Positions 55,459 through 64,000 of a stretch of 64,000 nucleotides of DNA are shown here, piece by piece. This DNA comes from Thermothielavioides terrestris NRRL 8126. Its lineage: Eukaryota; Ascomycota; Sordariomycetes; Sordariales; Chaetomiaceae. Below the pieces are notes generated by a model that worked only from the letters and a program-made list of their open reading frames with translations, was not told where the DNA came from and did not search any database. Each line of letters starts with the position of its first letter. The stretch's first letter is position 1. Made by a program: the position numbers and the translations under genes. The stretch is taken from the NCBI RefSeq assembly GCF_000226115.1, contig NC_016458.1, positions 7,040,001-7,104,000 of the forward strand, given 5' to 3'.

Positions 55459-56523
55459 AGTAGGGGGGTGTTATGCAAGGACCACCAGCTCAGGGCTGCG
55501 ATGCTGGCCGCATGCAATCAAGACGACCGAACCACGGAGCACGTTGGAGGTGAGCCGGCGTAGCAGTGGAATGCGGTCAAGAGAGTTAAGGCACGGTGGC
55601 GTATCAAGTATATGGGGGGGCGTTGCGTGCGTCGTTCGTGCGTGCGCTCGGGGGCAGGATCGACTGGGCCGTTGGTGACCGAAGACAGTCAACAGGTCTC
55701 AGAGCGCAAGATCGAATTGTAGTGTAGGGCAAATCTGTCAGTGAACGGGCGGTGAGGACAATGTGCGATTGGGGTTGAGCTTTGCGCAGAGTGCAGCAGA
55801 GAAGATGCGCGATTGCTGGCGAAGAGTAATTACTGGGTATTGATGCGTCGTTCGTCGATTGGTTGTGGTGTGGATGGGCTGGGTTTTGGGCTTTGTTGCC
55901 GGGGACATTGGTGGCTGTTTGCCGCAGCGAACTGGGGCAAGTGCTTTCCAATATTCTACGGAGGTCGGTTAATTACGGAGTAGCGTCAAGAAAAACCAAG
56001 CCAGAATGTTAGAACCACCCTTCTAGGATCTGAGGGGTGACAATAACGTTAGTTAATCCTTTAGTCTCAAACCGCTCCTGGGTGGCGACCACAGGGGTGG
56101 CCCCTCAGAATCTGTAACCACTTCCCCTCAATCGACAGGCACTCTCGGTCAAACATTCAGAGGACAGGAACATCCTCAATCAAAACTTGTTGTGTGGGCA
56201 GGTGTATGATCCACCCCTCCTGCGTGTCTCCTCAATGGAGGCCGGCTTCCGTTTTGGGGACTCGAGAAAACTGGATTGTCTTGTGACGGCGGAGGGCGCA
56301 GCCTACGTAACTGTGTTTTGTCTCCCTGAAACTGTCGGCTTCCGGACTGAGGCATGAGATGAACCTTCCATTGAACACACACCAACACGCGCACACACAC
56401 ATAGTTCCGCAAAGTCTCAACTTCCGCGACGGCACTGTGAGTTGGCGATTTGGCTCTTTTGTGTGTGACCCGCAAACAAACTACTGCGTAAACACAAGAG
56501 ATCCGTGTCACAGCTTCCGGCCT
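55459..56523. other. upstream region of the 4E-T-like gene / 3' flank of URB1
   Basis: About 1 kb between the start of one minus-strand gene and the stop of the next. It contains TACGGAGTA at 55974 and a CACACACCAACACGCGCACACACACA run near 56376-56401. No ORF worth calling. Confidence 0.45.
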
Positions 56524-59500
56524 CTACCCGACCGTGATATTGCAACCCTCATCTAACCCTCTCCTACTCAGCGCCCGTAGTCTGTCCCGGTCGCACGTCT
56601 CCCATATCCTCCTCCGCAGCCCCCCATACAACGCCGCCTCGCCGGCATCGGCGCAGCTGCCCTGCCTCCCCTCGAGCCAGCCCGCAACGTCGAACCTCGT
56701 CGTCAGTGTCGTGCTAGCACCTTCAATGCGTGTGGCGCGGTACAGCAACCTCAGCACCTGCGTCCTGAGCGGCAGTCTCATGAACGGATTCGCGGCCAGC
56801 GCGAGGACCCGCTGGAAGACAGGCCCCTTGGCGCGCTGCTTGTGGAACAGCTGGAGGTCGCGCGGTGTGCGCAGCCCGTCGAGCAGGTATCCGAGGAGCC
56901 AGCTCGTCTGCGAGTAGTACGCATCCCCGACGTCGGGCTCCTCCGACAGCAACTCGTCCACGAGCGGCAGCTTATCCAGACTCCAGACCGGCCCGCGCGT
57001 GAGGAAGGTGTTGACTCGGGGGTAGAGGTTGGAGAGCGGATCGCGCAGGACGTTGAGTGCGTGACAGGCGAAGGCGACGATCGGGCTCGGCAGCGGCCCG
57101 TCGTTGATGCAGTCCCTGGCCGTCTCGGCGAGCTCCGAGAGCAGCAACCAGACCTGCTCCTTCTCTTCGTACTCTGACTGTTGGAATTTTGCCGCCGCCT
57201 TCAAGACATTGACGAGAGCCTCCTTCCGTATGCTGGCATGCTCCGAGACGAGCAGGGAGATGAGGGATGCGAGATAGCCTTCGTCAACCAGCTCGTCGAC
57301 CGTTTTGGATGACCACTTCACCAAAGCCGAATTGTCGACGTCCAGGTGGTCAGCCACATGAAGCACATTTTCCAGCGCTTCGGCATTCATAGCTGGCTCC
57401 GTCTTGCTCCCGCTCCGGTCGACCTGTGAATTCTCGACTCGGCCAGGCCTGCTTCCTGACGCTGGTGCTGGCGGCCAAGGGTTATGCTGGAATTGCAGGC
57501 CTTCCGGAATGCCAGCTTTGGCGAGCTTGCCCTTGCTGTCCGCAAGGTGGGTGACCATCGTCGAGAACATCGCGTTGAGCAATGTTCTGCTCTCACCGGC
57601 AGTGGCGCATAAACCGAGCAACGTTGGCAAGAAGCGACCGAGCGCCTTGATCGTGGCTTTTTCCTCGGCCTTTGCCGCGACAAATGGCAACTGCTCTGAT
57701 ATGGCCGCTAAAAGCGGACTGACGAATGATGCGGAAGGGCCAGCAGGTATTTGAGAAGTCTCTTGCTTCTCTTCGGCATACTTGGCCGGTGCATTTGCAC
57801 ATCGCGTCAGGCAATTATCCAAGAAGGGCCAGAGGAGAGCGAGCGAGTCGGGAGAAGTCTGGCGCAGGTCCTGCAGAGCTTCCAGCAGGACAAGCAGCCC
57901 GGGGTGTTTGCCATCGGTGGGCACCAACCGCTGTTCGACAGCGACAGAGTTGAGCACTTGCCTTATGGCGTCCAAGCCTACTCCGTGGGGAGCATCGACG
58001 CAGACCTTCAAGAGCAATGTGAAAGGAGATAGCGACAGGCCCTCGGGTGCCGCAAACCAGTTCATTCCGGGTGAGAACCCGGCAATGGCAAGCAAGTTTT
58101 CGAGCTCTTTCAGAATCAGCCCGAAGTCACGCGGGTCGTCTAGCTCATGCTTCGACAAGCGGCGCAAAGCTGTCTCGAGGAAAGGAGCAACGTCGAAGCT
58201 GGCCGAGAGAGCAACTTGCGGTAACACCTCGTAGCAGAGGCGCAGCAGGCGACTTGCCGCCTCACGGTGCAAAATATCGCCCTCGGGAATCGAGCGGTAT
58301 GCGGTTATCATGTCCTTGATGGAGGGGCTTCGCTGGCAGAATTCGTTCACCAGCCTCCGGGCCGCTTCGGCCCAGATAACCTTGTTCAAGTGAACGGGGT
58401 CCTGGTGCATCTTGATTGCGACATCGAGCTTCTCTATCGCGACCACCAAGATCCGCGTGGCGAAGAAAGAAATCATATTTGACTTGTTCGCCAGGCTTCG
58501 GGATAGCGCTTTCTGGTTTAATGGGGGAGGTAGGATGTTGTCCATGACGATTGAGGTGGGAGGCGGGAGTTCAGGGAACGCCGATGCGCGACAGAAACAG
58601 TCCGGAATAGGAAGCGTGACTACGTTGAAGAGGAAGGCTGCATATCCGATCCATGTCGCCGACAGCTTCGGCTCGAAGTTGAACGACTTGTTGTTCTGAA
58701 AGTAGTTGGCAACGAGCTCGGAGGCGACCTTGAAGATGGACGTCACGAGCTCGCTTTGCTTGACGCTTGACCACGGGCGCAGGTTCAGTAGGAAGTTTGA
58801 CAGGGTGTAGTTGCGAATGGAGATTTCGTTCTTGGTCGACTTGTTCGTCCGAACAACGGCCTCTAACCCCTGATCATCGCCGCCCACGGTGCTCGAGACG
58901 GCGGCATTCGCGTCCACCTCCCGAGGGTAGAAGCCGGAGTCCAGTCTCAGCACGCCACAGGCCGGGTTTGTGCAGGCGGTCATGAGGAACTCGTGAGCGA
59001 TGTCGGCGATGGATTTCTCATTCTCGGCAGCATTGTCCAAGCGGTAGTGGTAGAGCGCCGACAGACGGGTCAGCGTGGAAGCGGTAAGCAGCCTCGCCTT
59101 CGCCTCGCGAGAGAGTTTATCGTCCAGCAAGACATGGCTCCGTAGCCCATCCAGAAGCTCTCTCACGAGGTAGGGCGGATCCTGCTTCACGTCGCGCGTG
59201 AGCGCATCCACAATGTCCCTCTGGGAGAGCAGCTCCTTCTTGGCCTCGGGATGGAGAACCCTCAGCATGGCGAGGAAGAAGAGGACGGCAATCGTGCGAG
59301 GTGAAGGGCGCTTGGCGTCCTCGGCCTCGTCCCCCATGTGAACAATGCCCAAGTTGCGCGCCAGCGACTTGAGGGTGGACGCCCGGGCTCGGAACAAGGG
59401 CGGCGCAACGGCGCCTCCGTCAAAGGTGACAGCCTCCTTCAGCATCCTGAGGGTCGGAGATATGATGAAGGCCTTGCCCTTGTCCGCAGACAAGTTGCGG

Positions 59501-60055
59501 GCGATCAGCTCCAGTTGGCGCTTCTGCAGCAGGGTCCTGCAGATGCCCAGCCCATACTGCACCGTGTCCAAGGACTGGGAGAGCAGCTTGAGCAACAGGG
59601 CCAGCACGACCGCCACGGCCGACATGATGTTGTCGTTGTTTGTCTGGCCGCCGTAGCTCCATGTCTGCATGATCCCCGGCAGGAACACGGGCGTCTCGTC
59701 GCCATCGGGGGGCTTCACGGCCTCGAGGTAGTCCGTAAGGATCTTGCGCCGGGCGGCATCGTTGCTGTCCGGGTTGAGGAGCTCGTCGAGAAAGAGCTTG
59801 AAGGACTGCAGGCCTAATATTCGGGAGAATAGAAAAGTCAGCGAGCCATCTCTATCGTCGATTCTCAGAATTGCCGGGGCCGGACAGAGCCCACGCACCG
59901 TGCCGCGCCCGCGCCGGGTCTTGACTGAAGGCTAGCAGCTGCTGCAGTTGCCTGCTCGAATGGATCTCCTCGGATGTTGGAGCGTCATGGACCACCTTCG
60001 GTCTCTTCCGGGGCACAACGGCGCCGTCCGGGTCGCGAGAGAACCGCTTCCCCAT
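56524..60055 (-). CDS. URB1: nucleolar pre-ribosomal-associated protein URB1/NPA1
   Basis: Large helical-repeat scaffold of the earliest pre-60S particles in the nucleolus, where the Npa1 complex compacts 25S rRNA. Model: exon 1 60055-59899, intron 59898-59814 (85 bp, GTGCGT...ATTAG), exon 2 59813-56524; 1148 aa. The splice joins DPARARHG to LQSFKLFLDELL, the conserved start of the Npa1 N-terminal domain. The basic N-terminus (MGKRFSRDPDG, VPRKRPK) carries a nuclear signal; Met-60067 is an alternative start. Other family marks: FLPGIMQTWSYGGQTNND, RNYTLSNFLLNLRPWSSVKQ, WLLGYLLDGLRTPRDLQLFH and RVLALAANPFMRLPLRTQVL near the C-terminus. It is divergent from the MATE gene. Confidence 0.93.
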
Positions 60056-61029
60056 TCTGCGCCTCACCGGTTCCTGTGATGTGTGCTTTCTGCATCTGCC
60101 TGTGTCACGGTTGGTTGAAGGTGAATTTCAACATTATTGCAATGTTTTACCGCCTTCTAATCGCAGGCTCGCGGCCGATAACGAACAGATGGAGCGCTAA
60201 AAAAACAGCTGCCCCACAGGCCATGAAATATTACGCGGTGATCACCAGAGTTCCGCGTAAGGTACTGTACCTATTCCGTGGAGAGTATCCGTGTGGAGCT
60301 CTCCATAAGCCGAACAACTGCCCCACCTGCCTTCTGCGGCAGGTGGGTAGCCTGTTGGAAACAGTGCGATCTGAAGACCAACAAAAACCTCGGCCTTCAC
60401 ATGGATTTCCTTTTCCTTAATTTCCTATCCACTACTCGTCTTTGAGAATAGAAATTACGTGGTTATCACCTCGAGGCAGATTGTTCCGCTGCAAGCTCTC
60501 AGTTACATGCTTATTCGTTACTCCGTACATGCGTCTGACTGGCGTCATGCCGATTGTGTATGGAGTACAGATTACGGTTCCGTTACACTAGTGTTTAACT
60601 TACTCCCCACTCCGATGGCGGCGGCGGCCAGGCCCCGCCTGGAGAGCCGACAGGACGGTGCGCTCTGCGAGCCACCGATTGGTGAACAGCGAGCTCTCCT
60701 CCGCTAATCCTCACAACGGAGTGTAAACGACAAGCCGCCTCCTTGCGTCCTTGCGTCCTAGCAGCAGTCTTATTCCGTCCGATCGGTCCCGATCAGGTAA
60801 CTACAGGGTCCAGGACTGACGTCACTTCCGATGCCCGGTGCCCAATGCCCTTCCTTTCCGACGAGGGAGCTACCCGCAACCGGACGCAGGCCAAAATCAT
60901 CCGAGAGTGCGAGACAACTGAGATTTGAATAGTCTCGAAAACGGCACAGACAGATCTCTACGCCTCATCTTCGCAGCAGCGTTGTCCCACAGTCTACGCG
61001 TCTCTGCTCGCGAGGTAGCTGCCGGCAAA
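60056..61029. promoter_or_regulatory. divergent upstream region, URB1 / MATE gene
   Basis: 974 bp between divergent starts. It contains an inverted pair CCCCACCTGCC/GGCAGGTGGG (about 60321-60346) and TACTCCGTA at 60519. The last 105 bp are in frame with the MATE ORF but begin with TTG and lack an ATG, so they are taken as leader. Confidence 0.45.
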
Positions 61030-63192
61030 ATGCCCTCCAGCCCGGGAAGCCAGCCAATGCCGGCAAAGAGCGAGCCGTCAGCCGTGGGCGCCGCCGGCCA
61101 CCAATCAGCCTTCGCGTCGTCCTTCCGCTCCGCCTCGCCGCTGGCACAGGAAATGCTGGCGCGGGACCTCGCCGAGTGTTCCGACTCGGACGCGGACATC
61201 CCCGTCGACACGGACGCGCTGCTGCTGGAGGAAGGCGACGGCGACGAGGACGAGGTCGCAGATTTCGACGTCACACCCGGCCCGACGCTGTACCGCCGGC
61301 CAAGCGGCGTCGCGTTCGGCGCCACGCGGCCGGCGCTCCCCGGGCCGGGCGGTCCGCTCGACGAGCCGCCCGTGCTGACCCCGGCCGAGCGGACGCGCAG
61401 CCGCGACGCGGAGCGCTCCCTGCTCCGCGACAACCACCTCCTCCCGCCCAAGCACCAGCGCCACCCCGCCAAGGAGGGCCTGGCCGGCTGGGCTGCTGGG
61501 CTGTACCGACGGCTGTTCAGCACCAAGGTGCGGCGGCCGCCAAGCGGCTTCGGTGACGAGGAGGCCCAGCCGCCGGCGCGGGTTGTGGGGGCCGTCCCCG
61601 ACGAGACGGCGCCGTTGCTTGCCAGCCGTCGCCGCTCCTCGGCGGGGCAGCAGCAGCAGGCGGTGCGGGAGAGCCTCAACGAGCAGTGGGAGGCCGCGGT
61701 GGCGGCCGGGCAGATCAGGACCACGTGGCAGCGCGAGGCCAAGACGATCGCCGTGTACTCGCGGTCGCTGATCGTCACCTTCCTGCTGCAGTACTCGCTC
61801 AACGTGGCGTCCATCTTCGCGGTCGGCCGGCTGGGCACGCACGAGCTGGGCGCGGTGTCGCTGGCGACCATGACGGCCAACATCACGTGCTACGCCCCGG
61901 TTCAAGGGCTGGCCACGAGCCTGGACACGCTGTGCGCGCAGGCGTTCGGGTCCGGGCACAAGCACCTGGTCGGCCTGCAGCTGCAGCGGATGACGTACTT
62001 CTTGTTTCTGCTGCTGATCCCCGTCGCCGCCGTCTGGCTCAACGCCGAGCCGATCCTGGCCATGATGATCGAGAAGGAGAGCGCCGCGCTGGCCGCCACA
62101 TACCTGCGCATTATCGTGTTTGGCGCGCCCGCCTATGCGGCCTTCGAAGGCGGCAAGCGCTTCGTCCAGGCCCAGGGCCTGTTCCACGCGACAACCTACG
62201 TGCTCCTGGTGGCTGCGCCGGCCAACATCCTGATGAACTGGCTGTTTGTTTGGCAGTTCGGTTGGGGGTTCAAGGGCGCGCCGCTGGCGGTCGCCGTCAC
62301 GCAGAACATGCTGCCGCTGCTTCTATTCTTTTACGTGTGGAGGGTTGAGGGCTCCGAGGCCTGGGGAGGATTCAGAAAGGCTGCGCTGAAGAACTGGGGA
62401 CCGATGATCAGGCTGGCACTGCCCGGCATGGTGATGGTGGTGGCGGAATGGTTTGCCTTTGAGATTCTCACGCTCGCGTCCGGAAGAATGGGCGTCGCCT
62501 ATCTGGCGGCCCAGAGCGTTCTGGTGACGGTGACGTCGACGACGTTCCAGATTCCGTTCCCGCTCTCCATCGCCGGCTCGACACGGGTCGCCAATCTCAT
62601 CGGAGCCAAGCTGGTTGATGCGGCCAAGACGTCGGCCAAAGTGGTGAGTTGAGATTGTACCAACGTCCAATCTTGGGTTCTCGGCTGTGCTGGCCGCCTA
62701 ACGTGCCAAAACAGAGCGTTGCGGGCGGAGTACTGGTCGGACTGTTCAACGTGACCCTCCTAGCAGCCCTCAGGTATCGCATTCCGCTGCTGTTCACGCA
62801 GGACCGCGAGGTCATCGAGCTCGTAGCCCAAACCATGCCCGTCTGTGCGGCGATGCAACTGTTCGACAGCCTAGCAGCCGTGTCGCACGGGCTGCTGCGA
62901 GGCATTGGGCGGCAGGAATTCGGTGGCTACGCCAACCTAGCATCTTACTACCTCGTGGCGCTGCCCATCTCGTTCGGGTTTGGATTCGGCCTCGATTGGA
63001 AACTCACCGGCCTCTGGGTTGGTGTCACGGGGGGACTCTTCCTGTGAGTACTTCTATTTCTCCGTCCCTGACATGCGATCCATGCTGAGTGCCTTTCGTT
63101 GTAGCGTCTCGCTGGCCGAGTACCTTTTCATGTGGCACGTCGACTGGAATCAAGCTGCGAAGGAGGCCGAGCATCGGAATGCTTCAGGATAA
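61030..63192 (+). CDS. MATE-family transporter (Erc1-like)
   Basis: Membrane antiporter of the multidrug and toxic compound extrusion family, exporting organic cations in exchange for protons. Model: exon 1 61030-62643, intron 62644-62714, exon 2 62715-63043, intron 63044-63104, exon 3 63105-63192; 676 aa. A long hydrophilic N-terminus (about 235 residues) holds acidic runs and DETAPLL (191-197), a possible acidic dileucine signal for the vacuole. The MatE core follows with a dozen hydrophobic helices: LIVTFLLQYSLNVASIFAVG, then QGLATSLDTLCAQAFGSG (the family signature), and the second half with LALPGMVMVVAEWFAFE, QIPFPLSIAGSTRVANLIGA and SHGLLRGIGRQEFGGYANL. The end EYLFMWHVDWNQAAKEAEHR resembles fungal Erc1-type proteins. 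Substrate unknown. Confidence 0.92.
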
Positions 63193-63870
63193 GTTGCTCG
63201 GCGATGTGAACATGATATCTGGAAGAATGCGGATATAGAAGCGATTGCGAGGCCAGCTGTTAGTGGTAGTCTGCCATCAATGCTCCCGTGATCACCAAAT
63301 TTGGCTATGCATAAAGAAAAGCCCGTAAGCGCAGTAGTCGTCAAGATTCCAAGCAGTTTACTTCGGAGATAAGGCTCCTAGGGATTGCTCATGTCCTTGG
63401 ATACCCGGTGGCACGGAATATCGAGGTTGACGAGTACTTCCGGAATCCGTACTGTTCAGTGTTGGGGCAAGTGTCCCAACACAGTACGGAGAGAGGGGAG
63501 GATGCGGAAGAGTCGAACCCCCAAAGTCTCGACGGGAAGTGGGTCATAGTTTACACAGGAGGTGCGAAGTTAACGTTCAGACGAGGGAACTGGGGGGCCC
63601 GACAGTCTGGCAAGTGCGGTGGGGCTTCCTCCCCTGGAAAATAAATCGGTCGGCAGCTTGCCATCCCGTCTCCGGCTGGCCCACTCAGGCTTCGGCAAGG
63701 CCCAGAATGGAAACAAGCCCTCCGTCGCCGCTGCTGCCCGCCTCTTTGTTGCCCCTTCCCCACCAAGCTAAAGGGACCGCTTGCTCGGCGCAACGAACTT
63801 CTGTTCCCTTCTCAGTCCTTCCCGTGCTCTGACTCGCGCCGGCTTTCTGAAAACGCCATCTGCCAGCACA
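63193..63870. other. intergenic region, MATE 3' flank to IDI promoter
   Basis: It contains the MATE 3' UTR, the hairpin at 63447-63489, and a C/T-rich stretch (63715-63830) just upstream of the IDI start, typical of fungal core promoters. Confidence 0.5.
63447..63489. repeat. interrupted inverted repeat (hairpin)
   Basis: CCGTACT (63447-63453) pairs with AGTACGG (63483-63489), and GTGTTGGG (63459-63466) pairs with CCCAACAC (63475-63482), around an 8-nt loop with a 5-nt bulge on one side. Its role is unknown; it may be a small repeat relic or an RNA structure. Confidence 0.6.
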
Positions 63871-64000
63871 ATGTCCACCACGGTTACCGAGACGCGCCCC
63901 GCGCCGATCACGGCCGACACGATCCTCCGCCTGTTCCCTGACATCGACACGAGCGGCGACGCACTGGAGGGCCACGATGAGGAACAGATCCGCTTGATGG
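63871..64000 (+). CDS. isopentenyl-diphosphate delta-isomerase, 5' end only
   Basis: Start of the enzyme that interconverts IPP and DMAPP in the mevalonate pathway. ATG 63871 opens a frame reading MSTTVTETRPAPITADTILR, LFPDIDTS, GHDEEQIRLM, which matches the N-terminus of fungal IDI1 as I remember it. Only 43 codons lie in the window; the catalytic Nudix-like fold with its Cys and Glu is beyond the edge. The call rests on this short conserved start. Confidence 0.75.
   Translation, partial: MSTTVTETRPAPITADTILRLFPDIDTSGDALEGHDEEQIRLM

Noticed and set aside
61105..62187. 360-codon minus-strand frame opposite the MATE gene
   Set aside because: Arg/Gly/His-rich shadow of a GC-rich transporter frame, with no motif.
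63495..63525. Minus-strand GGGGGTTCGACT resembling a tRNA T-loop
   Set aside because: The stem would need two G-U pairs and there is no acceptor or anticodon partner.
1..64000. CRISPR arrays, bacterial operons or ribosome binding sites
   Set aside because: No regularly spaced repeats with unique spacers; introns and RIP show a fungal nuclear genome.

Overview
This is nuclear DNA of a filamentous ascomycete (Pezizomycotina). I favour Sordariomycetes, probably Sordariales or Chaetomiaceae, judged from gene style and from remembered resemblance of the SYO1, DBP10 and Lon proteins; no alignment was run. The genes are GC-rich with short introns (58-160 bp, GT...AG, CTAAC or CTGAC branch sites). 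They surround a block of about 15 kb of AT-rich DNA full of TpA and stop codons, with only C-to-T and G-to-A differences between repeat copies. That is the signature of repeat-induced point mutation (RIP).

Layout. 1-6.5 kb: DBP10 helicase (cut by the left edge), a DNAJC8-type J protein, and the SYO1 importer. 6.85-21.95 kb: RIP block with two LTR retroelements whose ends can be fixed to the base. The first is a plus-strand Ty3/gypsy chromovirus fossil (320-bp LTRs, TSD CTAGG). The second is a minus-strand element (497-bp LTRs, TSD ATAC) that shows gag and protease but no polymerase. 21.9-28.3 kb: accessory DNA with a gene fragment, a fungal C2H2 zinc-finger gene carrying a frameshift and an in-frame stop, and a small 1.68-kb LTR element with an intact coiled-coil/C2H2 ORF. 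28.9-32.2 kb: peroxisomal Lon protease. 32.2-41.1 kb: no gene recognised. 41.1-44.1 kb: Zn2Cys6 transcription factor with an 8-nt microexon. 46.6-47.4 kb: unknown nuclear-type protein. 48.4-48.8 kb: a 425-bp element with perfect 34-bp inverted ends and telomere-like hexamers inside. 49.3-63.2 kb: MLH1, a 4E-T-like eIF4E-binding protein, URB1/NPA1 and a MATE transporter. 63.87 kb to the end: start of isopentenyl-diphosphate isomerase.

Functional themes. DBP10, SYO1 and URB1 all serve 60S ribosome assembly. MLH1, Lon, MATE and IDI are ordinary housekeeping or metabolic genes. The most unusual material is the retroelement series, above all the small intact element at 26647-28328 and the polymerase-less one at 14961-21389. 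Coding coordinates are splice models built by eye from reading frame, splice signals and remembered family sequence.
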